Positions 1 to 6,024 of a stretch of DNA of 7,926 nt are shown piece by piece. The notes beneath the pieces are model-generated. The model did no database searches. It was given only the letters and a program-made list of their open reading frames with translations, and was not told the origin of the DNA. This stretch comes from Bacteroidales bacterium. Its GTDB lineage: Bacteria > Bacteroidota > Bacteroidia > Bacteroidales > UBA7960. A program made the position numbers and the translations under genes. Within the stretch, counting starts at the first letter, position 1, and the number at the start of each line of letters is the position of its first letter. The stretch is taken from the NCBI GenBank assembly GCA_007130545.1, contig SLSG01000078.1, positions 1 through 7,926 of the forward strand, given 5' to 3'.

Positions 1-35
1 CTCCGCCGGACCGCGACACATCTCCGCCGGATCGC
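1..35. repeat. Short imperfect direct repeat, 21-base period
   Basis: A 14-base unit CTCCGCCGGAcCGC at 1-14 recurs at 22-35 as CTCCGCCGGAtCGC, so 13 of 14 bases agree at a spacing of 21. A weaker, shorter echo (CTCCGGTTCTCTTCAG) lies at 44-59, inside the end of the ACT gene. The repeat sits just downstream of that gene's stop codon. The window begins here, so the array may continue leftward. Two copies alone do not define a known element. The function is unknown, and the 21-base period could equally reflect a repeat in a neighbouring coding sequence. Confidence 0.4.
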
Positions 36-36
36 T

Positions 37-702
37 TCAGCCACCTCCGGTTCTCTTCAGTCCCATCAGGATCGCAAAGGCCCGGTGAACATCCTGGTCG
101 GCTACCACAATACTTATCTCATTCGATGTGGAAATCACTTCCGCCACGTTGATGCCGGCCCATGCCAGGCTTTTCAGAATAAAGTAATACACCCCCGATA
201 CCTCCGTATTGTTTTTCGGCAGGCTCAGGGTGACAGAACTCAGTCCTTTCTTAACAGATATCCGCTTTTCCCCGGCAAAGATCCGGTCAATCACCGGGTC
301 GAGTGATCCGCTGCTGACAATGGTGGTTTCATACACCCCACGGGAGAAAGTGAAGAAAACTTCCCTTTCCTGGGCGGCCTCGTCCATCAGGCGACGCTGA
401 CAAGCGCCCAGACCGGCTGAATTTTCGAATGTATGGTCTGAGAGTCCGGACCGCACAATGATATCCCCGAGCCCATTCATAAAGGCCCGAATCCCCTTGC
501 TGATGCGGACAGATCTCATCACGGGCCTGCGGTTGATGGCCATGATGATGGCGCTTTCCCCGACCTCCTTGTGGGTCAGGGTTTTTACCTCGGACTTGAT
601 CTTCCGGGCCAGGGAAGACACATTGATCAGTCCGTCTGACAGGGCTTCCTCCAGAAAAGGTGACTGGCTGATGATCTTATCTACGGCTTCAGGAATGTTC
701 AT
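37..702 (-). CDS. ACT-domain protein, aspartokinase-like regulatory region without kinase
   Basis: A 221-residue soluble protein of a family I know only as an ACT-domain or 'aspartate kinase-like' protein. Residues about 155-217 have the beta-alpha-beta pattern of an aspartokinase ACT domain: the segment AGINVAEVISTSNEISIVV (182-200) closely resembles the lysine-sensing ACT of LysC. Residues about 77-150 may be a second, divergent ACT-like repeat. There is no amino-acid-kinase domain, so it cannot be an aspartokinase. Residues 1-60 are helical, and GLINVSSLARKIKSEVK (24-40) followed by a second helix resembles a winged-helix or HTH fold, though this is inference. The start is secure: an in-frame TAA lies two codons upstream (706-708) and the next Met is residue 54. 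It is divergent from lysA, which suggests a role in sensing lysine or a related amino acid. It could bind DNA or act through another protein. Confidence 0.75.
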   Translation of the reverse strand: MNIPEAVDKIISQSPFLEEALSDGLINVSSLARKIKSEVKTLTHKEVGESAIIMAINRRPVMRSVRISKGIRAFMNGLGDIIVRSGLSDHTFENSAGLGACQRRLMDEAAQEREVFFTFSRGVYETTIVSSGSLDPVIDRIFAGEKRISVKKGLSSVTLSLPKNNTEVSGVYYFILKSLAWAGINVAEVISTSNEISIVVADQDVHRAFAILMGLKRTGGG

Positions 703-711
703 AATTTAACA

Positions 712-719
712 CAAAGTTA
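712..719 (-). promoter_or_regulatory. Candidate -7 promoter element for the ACT-domain gene
   Basis: Read on the minus strand this is TAACTTTG, an exact match to the Bacteroidota sigma-ABfr -7 consensus TAnnTTTG. Only 9 bases separate it from the ATG at 702. With the usual few-base gap to the start of transcription, the leader would be about 5 bases or less. I find no clear TTTG/TTG -33 element at the expected distance upstream. The surrounding AT-rich stretch (703-775) would suit a divergent promoter region. Confidence 0.5.
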
Positions 720-769
720 AGAAAAAGTATAAATTTTAGAAAAATTTTACAATCGGATAGAGATGTATT

Positions 770-776
770 TATTTTG
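770..776 (+). promoter_or_regulatory. Weak candidate -7 element for lysA
   Basis: TATTTTG is one base short of the TAnnTTTG consensus. It would give a leader of roughly 50-55 bases before the lysA ATG at 836. No convincing -33 element is seen. It is the best match in the 133-base gap between the divergent genes, but it is not a strong one. A small 5-bp palindrome, TGGAA-T-TTCCA, follows at 779-789. Confidence 0.3.
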
Positions 777-835
777 CATGGAATTTCCAGCAAAACATTG
801 CCAGTCCAGACCAGGCGATTCAAAAACGGAATACA

Positions 836-2023
836 ATGCAAGACTATACCGGAATAGAAACCCCCTTTTATTTGTATGACATGGGTCTGCTGGAGCGGAC
901 CCTTTCCGCAGCAAACGAATCTGCCGCCGCCCATGGGTACCATCTGCATTATGCCATCAAGGCCAACCATGAACGGGAAATACTTTCCCGCATCAATGCC
1001 CATGGAATTGGGGCGGACTGTGTAAGCGGCGGAGAGCTTTCCACCGCATTGTATGCAGGCTTTTCACCCGGGACCACGGTTTTTGCCGGCGTCGGGAAAT
1101 CGGATGAGGAAATTGTTTATGCATTGGAAAACAATATTTACTGCCTGAATTGTGAATCGGTGGAGGAGCTGGAGGTGATTGCCGGACTGGCCAGGCAAAT
1201 GGGCAAGGTGGCCAGGGTGGCCCTGAGGGTGAATCCCGGCGTGGATGCCCATACCCACCACCATATTACGACCGGGCTGGAGGAGAATAAATTCGGCATC
1301 CAGCCTGCCCAGCTGCAGAAAGCCCTTGATATCTGTGCGGCCAGCGAGTCCATCCGATTTATGGGGCTGCATTTCCATATTGGTTCACAGATTACCGGCC
1401 CTGGCCCGTTTCTGGCCTTATGCGACAGGGTAAACCAATTGTGGCGGGAGTTCCGGATACAGGAGTACGGCGGACGAATGCTTAACCTGGGTGGGGGCTT
1501 GGGCATCAACTATGCAGATCCTGACGGGGATCCGGTTCCGGATTTCGAATCTTTTTTTGCCATTTTTGCGCAAAACCTGCGTCTGCCAGGGGCGGTTTCG
1601 GTGCATTTTGAACTTGGCAGGAGCCTGGTTGGCCAGTGCGGAACTTTAATAACCAAAGTGTTGTATGTGAAAGAAGGGGTTAACAAGACTTTTGTCATCA
1701 CCGATGCCGGCATGACGGAATTGCTCCGTCCGGCCCTCTACCAGGCAGTCCATAAAATTGAAAACCTTGCTTCAAAGTCGCCTGCGCGCTGTTATGATGT
1801 AGTCGGACCCGCATGTGAGTCTACCGATGTCTTCGCCAGCCAGGTGTCCCTCCCCGCTACAACAAGGGGAGACCTGCTGGCCATCCGGTCTGCCGGTGCA
1901 TACGGTCAGTCCATGTCCCTTCGCTACAACCAGCGTCGTCAGGCGCAGGCTTACTTCAACCGGGAAGAAATCACTTCTCCTGAAAACGTTTCCGCTGAAC
2001 TTTTTTTGCCTGATTTTGTTTAG
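836..2023 (+). CDS. lysA: Diaminopimelate decarboxylase
   Basis: Catalyses PLP-dependent decarboxylation of meso-2,6-diaminopimelate to L-lysine, the last step of lysine synthesis; cytosolic, normally a dimer. The 395 residues are complete and slightly short for the family (about 385-420). It is a fold-type III enzyme with an N-terminal alanine-racemase-like barrel and a C-terminal beta domain. Visible signatures are YAIKAN with the PLP lysine at K42, HFHIGSQ (179-185), the glycine-rich phosphate-binding segment NLGGGLGINY (217-226), ELGRSLVGQCG (259-269), and GPACESTDVF (324-333) with active-site C327 and E328. The run SAGAYGQSMSLRYNQR ends the active site; the common SRPR after YN is replaced by QRRQ. 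The ATG at 836 lacks a Shine-Dalgarno, as is usual in Bacteroidota. It is divergent from the ACT-domain gene, which may sense its product. A 115-base gap with its own promoter signal separates it from the pterin genes. Confidence 0.95.
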   Translation: MQDYTGIETPFYLYDMGLLERTLSAANESAAAHGYHLHYAIKANHEREILSRINAHGIGADCVSGGELSTALYAGFSPGTTVFAGVGKSDEEIVYALENNIYCLNCESVEELEVIAGLARQMGKVARVALRVNPGVDAHTHHHITTGLEENKFGIQPAQLQKALDICAASESIRFMGLHFHIGSQITGPGPFLALCDRVNQLWREFRIQEYGGRMLNLGGGLGINYADPDGDPVPDFESFFAIFAQNLRLPGAVSVHFELGRSLVGQCGTLITKVLYVKEGVNKTFVITDAGMTELLRPALYQAVHKIENLASKSPARCYDVVGPACESTDVFASQVSLPATTRGDLLAIRSAGAYGQSMSLRYNQRRQAQAYFNREEITSPENVSAELFLPDFV

Positions 2024-2110
2024 TTGTTAATTCAGAAAAATTAAACAAGAACCTGCTGGCAAGAACCCATCCGACGGGTATAAATAACAGCTATATGTTG
2101 TTTTTTCCCG

Positions 2111-2118
2111 TAACTTTG
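2111..2118 (+). promoter_or_regulatory. Candidate -7 promoter element for the pterin gene pair
   Basis: TAACTTTG matches the Bacteroidota TAnnTTTG consensus exactly and is the same octamer as the one before the ACT gene. It lies 20 bases before the ATG at 2139, giving a leader of about 15 bases. A TTG at 2098-2100 is too close (10 bases) to be a normal -33 element. Its position in the only sizeable gap between lysA and the pterin genes supports a separate transcript for the pterin pair. Confidence 0.55.
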
Positions 2119-2138
2119 TAGCCGGAAACAATTCTGCG

Positions 2139-2579
2139 ATGCCTGAAACGGTGTATATTACGCGACGTGAAACCTTCAATGCGGCCCATCGGCTCTTCCG
2201 GCCGGAATGGGACGACCGGAAGAACCTGGAAGTATTTGGGAAATGCTCCAACCCACTTTGGCACGGACACAACTATGTGCTCTACGTTACGGTGGGAGGG
2301 GAGGTGGACCCCGTAACCGGGTTTGTGGCCAACCTGAAGGAGCTTAGCCGCCTGGTCAGGGAACGGGTGATTCAGAAGCTGGATCACGCCAACATCAACC
2401 TGGAAGTGGACTTCATGCAGGACCGCCTGGCTTCCACAGAGAACCTGGCGATCGGCATCTGGGAACAGCTGGAAGAGGCTGTGAACCAAATGGGCGCGAA
2501 GCTTCACAAAATCCGGCTGGAAGAGACGGAAAACAATTTTGTGGAATATTTTGGAAAAGGAAACGCATTCAATCATTAA
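2139..2579 (+). CDS. 6-pyruvoyl-tetrahydropterin synthase (PTPS/QueD family, PTPS-II-like)
   Basis: A 146-residue T-fold enzyme acting on 7,8-dihydroneopterin triphosphate, the product of the FolE encoded next. The zinc ligands are H17 (FNAAHRL), H42 and H44 (HGHNY). The catalytic cysteine C36 lies in GKCSNPLWHGHNY, giving a C-x5-HGH spacing. Mammalian 6-pyruvoyl-tetrahydropterin synthase has the same spacing and nearly the same motif (GKCNNPNGHGHNY), while E. coli QueD has C-x3-HGH. The remaining catalytic residues are D82-H83 (LDHANIN). Pterin-binding residues are T100-E101 (STENLAIGIW) and the glutamate of LEETENN (127-133). The family is known to make either 6-pyruvoyl-tetrahydropterin (biopterin route) or 6-carboxytetrahydropterin (queuosine route). 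The motif favours the first, but the motif alone does not settle the product. No queuosine gene (queC, queE) is present. The stop lies 4 bases before the folE start, so the two are almost certainly co-transcribed. Confidence 0.88.
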   Translation: MPETVYITRRETFNAAHRLFRPEWDDRKNLEVFGKCSNPLWHGHNYVLYVTVGGEVDPVTGFVANLKELSRLVRERVIQKLDHANINLEVDFMQDRLASTENLAIGIWEQLEEAVNQMGAKLHKIRLEETENNFVEYFGKGNAFNH

Positions 2580-2583
2580 GGAT

Positions 2584-3225
2584 ATGGCATCAGAAATCAA
2601 CAGGGAAATGGTCGTGGAGAACAAAATGGACGATTATGAAAAGATCGACCTGTACAATCCCGAAAAGATAAAAGCGCTTGGCGGTCATTACCGCAAAGTG
2701 ATTGAACTGATAGGGGAAGACCCTTCCAGGGAGGGCCTGGAGAAGACCCCGGAGCGGGTGGCAAAGGCCATGCAGTTCCTGACACATGGCTATGACCTGA
2801 ACCCGCACGAACTGCTGCGGTCGGCCATGTTCAAGGAGGATTACAAGCAGATGGTCATTGTAAAGGACATCGAGATATACTCCATGTGTGAACACCATAT
2901 GCTGCCTTTTGTCGGAAAGGCGCACGTGGCTTACATCCCAAATGGGTATATTGTCGGACTGAGCAAGGTTCCACGTGTGGTGGATGCATTTGCGCGCCGC
3001 CTGCAGGTGCAGGAGCGCCTGACTACCCAGATCAAGAATTGCATACAGGAAACCCTGAACCCGCTTGGGGTGGCCGTGGTAATCGAAGCCCACCATTTTT
3101 GCATGATGATGCGGGGGATACAGAAGCAAAACTCGGTGACAACCACCAGCGATTTTACCGGTGCCTTCCTGACCGACAAGACCAGGGCGGAATTTATTCA
3201 TTTGCTGGGCTCCAAATTGCACTAG
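2584..3225 (+). CDS. folE: GTP cyclohydrolase I
   Basis: Converts GTP to 7,8-dihydroneopterin triphosphate plus formate, the entry step for folate, biopterin-type pterins and (through QueD) queuosine. Cytosolic, toroidal homodecamer. With the ATG at 2584 it has 213 residues. The zinc ligands are C102 and H105 in MCEHHMLPF (101-109) and C173 in EAHHFCMMMRG. The catalytic histidines are H104 and H171. All five sit exactly eight residues earlier than E. coli C110, H113, C181, H112 and H179. The N-terminal motif GEDPSREGLEKTPERVAKAM (44-63) is typical of the family. The frame opens further upstream at 2539, but that start overlaps the pterin synthase gene by 41 bases. ATGs at 2608 and 2626 are also possible, the last giving 199 residues. 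I prefer 2584 because it follows the upstream stop by 4 bases. The enzyme makes the substrate of the gene in front of it. Confidence 0.96.
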   Translation: MASEINREMVVENKMDDYEKIDLYNPEKIKALGGHYRKVIELIGEDPSREGLEKTPERVAKAMQFLTHGYDLNPHELLRSAMFKEDYKQMVIVKDIEIYSMCEHHMLPFVGKAHVAYIPNGYIVGLSKVPRVVDAFARRLQVQERLTTQIKNCIQETLNPLGVAVVIEAHHFCMMMRGIQKQNSVTTTSDFTGAFLTDKTRAEFIHLLGSKLH

Positions 3226-3231
3226 CCGCGG

Positions 3232-3274
3232 TCCGGAAAAAATTTTACCTTTGCGTTGATTTTTAATTTCCGGA
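3232..3274. repeat. 8-bp perfect inverted repeat flanking the fabD promoter signal
   Basis: TCCGGAAA at 3232-3239 is the exact reverse complement of TTTCCGGA at 3267-3274, with 27 bases between. The candidate -7 element at 3246-3253 lies in that spacer, and the right arm ends three bases before the fabD ATG. It could be a divided operator or a weak RNA structure after folE. A T-run directly after the right arm, as expected of an intrinsic terminator, is absent. A similar half-site CCGGAAA occurs at 2122-2128, just after the pterin-gene promoter signal. Confidence 0.4.
3246..3253 (+). promoter_or_regulatory. Candidate -7 promoter element for fabD
   Basis: TACCTTTG matches the Bacteroidota TAnnTTTG consensus exactly and would give a leader of about 20 bases before the ATG at 3278. 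The nearest upstream TTG (3217-3219) is about 26 bases away, somewhat too far for a standard -33 box. The element lies in the 52-base gap after folE, so fabD probably has its own start of transcription, perhaps in addition to read-through from folE. Confidence 0.5.
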
Positions 3275-3277
3275 TCT

Positions 3278-4156
3278 ATGAAAAAAGCATTTGTTTTTCC
3301 CGGGCAGGGAGCGCAGTTCGTCGGCATGGGCAAGGACCTGTATGACGGCTCGGATGAAGCCCGCGCAATGTTTGAGAAAGCCAATGAGATCCTGGGGTTC
3401 CGGATCACGGACCTGATGTTCTCCGGAACGGACGAGGACCTGCGGCAAACCAAGGTCACACAGCCAGCCATTTTCCTGCAATCGGTCATTCTGGCCCATA
3501 CCATGGGTGAGGGATTCAAGCCGGATATGGTCGCAGGCCATAGCCTGGGTGAATTTTCTGCCCTGGTGGCTGCCGGTGCCCTGGACTTTGAAGACGGGCT
3601 GCGACTGGTGTCCAAACGGGCCCAGGCCATGCAGAAAGCATGTGAAAAAGAACCCTCTACGATGGCTGCGATCATCGGACTGCCGGATGATGCGGTAGAA
3701 AGTGTGCTCGCAGGGATTTATGAGGTTGTTGTCCCGGCGAACTACAACAGTCCGGGACAACTCGTCATATCCGGCAGCGAGAAAGGCATCGAGATTGCCT
3801 GTGAGCTGTTGAAACAGGCCGGTGCCAAGCGTGCCCTGCCGCTGAAAGTGGGAGGGGCCTTCCATTCCCCGTTGATGGAACCTGCCCGCGTGGAGCTGGC
3901 AGAAGCCATCAAGCAGACCCCCTTCAAGGCACCGCGCTGTCCCGTTTACCAAAATGTGGATGCCATGCCGGGCAGCGAACCGGACAAAATCAAGGAAAAC
4001 CTTGTCGCCCAGCTAACTTCGCCGGTTCGGTGGACCCAGATCATGGAACATATGATCGCTGACGGGGCCACCACATTCGTGGAAGTGGGCCCCGGAACCG
4101 TTCTCCAGGGATTGGTAAAAAAGCTGAACCGCGAGATAGAAGCTTACAGCGCCTGA
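3278..4156 (+). CDS. fabD: Malonyl-CoA:acyl carrier protein transacylase
   Basis: Transfers malonyl from CoA to the phosphopantetheine arm of acyl carrier protein, supplying the chain-extension unit for type II fatty acid synthesis in the cytosol. The 292 residues are of normal length (about 290-310). It opens with the oxyanion-loop motif FPGQGAQ (7-13). The nucleophile is S89 in GHSLGE (87-92), R114 binds the malonyl carboxylate, H196 in GAFHSPLM is the catalytic histidine, and Q245 matches E. coli Gln250. VEVGPGTVLQGL (268-279) is the usual C-terminal motif. The start follows a TAnnTTTG element by about 24 bases and has no upstream competitor. The gene stands apart from other fab genes: the neighbours are folE and an ion antiporter, so it is not in a fatty-acid cluster here. 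The antiporter follows after 46 bases and is probably on the same transcript. Confidence 0.96.
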   Translation: MKKAFVFPGQGAQFVGMGKDLYDGSDEARAMFEKANEILGFRITDLMFSGTDEDLRQTKVTQPAIFLQSVILAHTMGEGFKPDMVAGHSLGEFSALVAAGALDFEDGLRLVSKRAQAMQKACEKEPSTMAAIIGLPDDAVESVLAGIYEVVVPANYNSPGQLVISGSEKGIEIACELLKQAGAKRALPLKVGGAFHSPLMEPARVELAEAIKQTPFKAPRCPVYQNVDAMPGSEPDKIKENLVAQLTSPVRWTQIMEHMIADGATTFVEVGPGTVLQGLVKKLNREIEAYSA

Positions 4157-4167
4157 CATTTTTTCTG

Positions 4168-4186
4168 CCGGGAGCCCCTGCCCCGG
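4168..4186 (+). other. Weak hairpin between fabD and the antiporter gene
   Basis: CCGGG (4168-4172) pairs with CCCGG (4182-4186) around a 9-base loop, followed by only three Ts. A T6 run (4159-4164) precedes rather than follows it. This is too weak to call a terminator. It might slow transcription or protect the upstream mRNA end, but may also be chance in a GC-rich gap. No TAnnTTTG element is seen in this 46-base gap, which favours co-transcription of the two genes. Confidence 0.2.
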
Positions 4187-4202
4187 TTTCAATACTGGCC
4201 CG

Positions 4203-5168
4203 ATGCTTACATATATTCTGTTCGTTGCGGGTTTTGTGCTGCTGATCTTCGGCGCAAACTGGCTGGTGGACGGTTCCGCCTCCCTGGCCAGGAAGTACCG
4301 TATCCCGAATGTCGTAATCGGACTCACCATTGTGGCGCTGGGCACTTCCTCGCCTGAACTGGTGGTGAACCTGATCGCAAGCTTCAAAGGGGCCGCCGAT
4401 GTGGCCATGGGCAATGTGCTTGGCAGCAATATTTCCAATATATTTCTGATCCTTGGGGTCTCGGCACTGATCTACCCGCTGGCTGTGAATAGCAACACCC
4501 AATGGAAGGAGGCCCCCCTGGCCATTCTGGCTGCCGTGATTATCGGGGTGCTGGCCAACGACACATTGTTCGATGGAATTGTGCCCTCGATGATCTATCG
4601 CAGCGACGGGATCGTGCTGGTGGCCTTTTTCATCCTGTTTATGTATTATGCTTTCGGAATCGCCAGGCTGGATGAGACCCATCCTGTGGTGCCGGCCAGG
4701 CAATTCCCCCTTTGGCTCTCCTGGTCTATGATCATAGGCGGAATCGCTGCCCTGGTGCTTGGCGGGAAGTGGATCGTGGACGGAGCCGTGCAAGTGGCCG
4801 CCTCGCTGGGCATGTCAGAGGCAAGCATCAGCCTGACCATCGTGGCGGTGGGTACCTCCCTTCCTGAGTTGGCCACCTGTGTGGCCGCCGCCATCAAAAA
4901 GAATCCCGGCATTGTGATCGGGAACATCATCGGCTCCAATATCTTCAATGTCTTTTTCGTACTGGGGGTAAGTGCAGTGATCCGGCCCCTGCCGTTTAAC
5001 CTGGACTTGAACTTTGACATTTCCGCCGGCATCCTGGCCAGCATACTGCTGTTTGTTTTCCTGCTGTTTCCGCGCAGGAGGGTGCTGGAGCGCTGGCAGG
5101 GCGGGGCATTGCTTTTGCTTTATGTCGCCTATCTCTTGATTTTGCTATACAGGGAGGGCGTTCTTTAA
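4203..5168 (+). CDS. Sodium/calcium antiporter, CaCA family (YrbG-like)
   Basis: An inner-membrane exchanger of the Ca2+:cation antiporter family, expected to expel Ca2+ in exchange for Na+ or H+; the exact ions cannot be read from the sequence. The 321 residues form about ten membrane segments (roughly 4-20, 36-58, 72-92, 104-118, 134-151, 172-188, 206-230, 240-260, 273-290 and 300-316). The two inverted halves carry the diagnostic alpha repeats. The first is GLTIVALGTSSPEL (40-53) with E52, then GNVLGSNISN (70-79). The second is SLTIVAVGTSLPEL (210-223) with E222, then GNIIGSNIFN (240-249). E52 and E222 correspond to the paired ion-binding glutamates of NCX_Mj. A hydrophilic loop with a charged patch, ARLDETHP (154-161), joins the halves. 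The length suits the short prokaryotic form with no regulatory Ca2+-binding domain. It follows fabD on the same strand and meets the polysaccharide operon head-on. Confidence 0.93.
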   Translation: MLTYILFVAGFVLLIFGANWLVDGSASLARKYRIPNVVIGLTIVALGTSSPELVVNLIASFKGAADVAMGNVLGSNISNIFLILGVSALIYPLAVNSNTQWKEAPLAILAAVIIGVLANDTLFDGIVPSMIYRSDGIVLVAFFILFMYYAFGIARLDETHPVVPARQFPLWLSWSMIIGGIAALVLGGKWIVDGAVQVAASLGMSEASISLTIVAVGTSLPELATCVAAAIKKNPGIVIGNIIGSNIFNVFFVLGVSAVIRPLPFNLDLNFDISAGILASILLFVFLLFPRRRVLERWQGGALLLLYVAYLLILLYREGVL

Positions 5169-5174
5169 TCCACA

Positions 5175-5245
5175 TTGCAACGGCAGGTGCTGCACCAGTC
5201 TGGCATTCAGATGCCAGGGCCTTGCGTGTCCTGCTCCCGGTTGCA
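5175..5245. terminator. Structured convergent intergenic region, possible bidirectional terminator
   Basis: The 81-base gap between two convergent genes holds nested inverted repeats. CTGGCAT (5200-5206) and ATGCCAG (5211-5217) form a perfect 7-bp stem with a 4-base loop TCAG. GGTG (5186-5189) and CACC (5193-5196) form a small 4-bp hairpin. TGCAAC (5176-5181) and GTTGCA (5240-5245) could close an outer stem around both. The position suits transcription termination from both sides. No poly-T run follows the main stem in either direction, so it is not a classical Rho-independent terminator. Confidence 0.4.
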
Positions 5246-5249
5246 GGGA

Positions 5250-5996
5250 TCACACCAGGTGGTTTTTGAGCGTTCCGCTATCCATAAGCTTTTTCAGTGC
5301 GGGCTCCTGCATGGCTTTTTCCAGCAGGGGGAAGTATTGGCTGTTGTGCACATCGCTGCCCAGAAAGTCCACCATCCCTGCATCAATCAGCTTTTCGGAG
5401 GTCTTTTTTGTGAGCCGCGAATAATGGCCCGACAGGGAGATGGTGTTGAGCTGGAAGAGGACCCCGAGGCCCTTGAGTTCCTCCAGTTTGGGAAACTCCC
5501 TGTGCCAGTAAACATAACGTTCAGGGTGTGCAAGAATGGGTGTATATCCTGCGGATTGCAGGGCGAATAGCTGTTCTTTCAGGTCCAGGGGCGGACTGTA
5601 ATAGGGGAGTTCCACAAGCACGTAATTGTCCCCAAAACTTAACAGTTTCCCCTTTTCAAGCAAGACCGGCAATCCTTCGTCGATCTTGTATTCTGCCGCT
5701 GCCTCCAGTTCTATTTCCATGCCGGCCTCAGCCAATGCTTTTCTGAGTGCTTCGGCACCGCTTTTGATCCGGTCTGCGTCATTGCGGTAGAGGTCCACCA
5801 TTACATGCGGGGTGGTGACCAGCTTTCGGAATCCGAGTTCCTTCAGTTTTTTTACCAGGTTGAGTGAAGCTGCCATGCTCTTTGCCCCATCGTCGATGCC
5901 GGGGATAAGGTGGGAGTGAATGTCGGCCTGCAAAGGGGCAAAGGTTCCCACGGGGGCAGACCTGTTTTTGTTTAGCCAGCGGCTCAGCGGGTTCAT
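5250..5996 (-). CDS. PHP-type protein-tyrosine phosphatase, CpsB/CapC/YwqE family
   Basis: A metal-dependent (usually Mn2+) phosphatase of the polymerase-and-histidinol-phosphatase superfamily. In characterised relatives (CpsB, YwqE) it removes phosphate from the tyrosine-rich tail of the kinase that controls capsule or exopolysaccharide export. The 248 residues are a full-length domain. Metal-binding motifs appear in order: DIHSHLIPGIDDGA (25-38), TTPHV (61-65), a glutamate in AAEYKID (E102), LAHPERY (155-161) with H157, and GSDVH (213-217). QLN (182-184) is a further family feature. There is no signal peptide or membrane segment, so it is cytosolic. It lies 28 bases downstream of rfbB and is the last gene of the leftward operon, which ties it to polysaccharide synthesis. 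No Wzc-type kinase is in view; one would be expected upstream of the window edge or elsewhere. PHP proteins of other function (histidinol phosphatase) fit less well. Confidence 0.88.
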   Translation of the reverse strand: MNPLSRWLNKNRSAPVGTFAPLQADIHSHLIPGIDDGAKSMAASLNLVKKLKELGFRKLVTTPHVMVDLYRNDADRIKSGAEALRKALAEAGMEIELEAAAEYKIDEGLPVLLEKGKLLSFGDNYVLVELPYYSPPLDLKEQLFALQSAGYTPILAHPERYVYWHREFPKLEELKGLGVLFQLNTISLSGHYSRLTKKTSEKLIDAGMVDFLGSDVHNSQYFPLLEKAMQEPALKKLMDSGTLKNHLV

Positions 5997-6024
5997 GGGT
6001 TTTGTTTATAACATAGAATCAGAC

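Noticed and set aside
779..789. Small palindrome TGGAA-T-TTCCA near the presumed lysA transcription start, as an operator
   Set aside because: Arms of 5 bp occur often by chance in AT-rich DNA and no second copy was seen near other lysine-related sequence.
2086..2106. AACA/TGTT hairpin followed by six Ts after lysA, as a terminator
   Set aside because: The stem is only 4 bp and AT-rich, with a 6-base loop and one base before the T-run. It is too unstable to support a terminator call, although lysA transcription may still end in this gap.
2539..2583. Upstream ATG that would extend folE by 15 residues
   Set aside because: It overlaps the pterin synthase gene by 41 bases, and the extra residues (MWNILEKETHS) match no FolE feature. 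The ATG at 2584 fits the operon spacing better, although 2608 and 2626 remain possible.
2590..3675. A 361-codon open frame antisense to folE and fabD
   Set aside because: It lies wholly opposite two well-recognised genes, crosses their boundary and has no recognisable domain or promoter. It is best explained as a by-product of codon use on the other strand.
4203..5168. The two similar halves of the antiporter as a recent gene duplication
   Set aside because: The internal inverted repeat is the ancient, defining architecture of the whole CaCA family and not a new event here.
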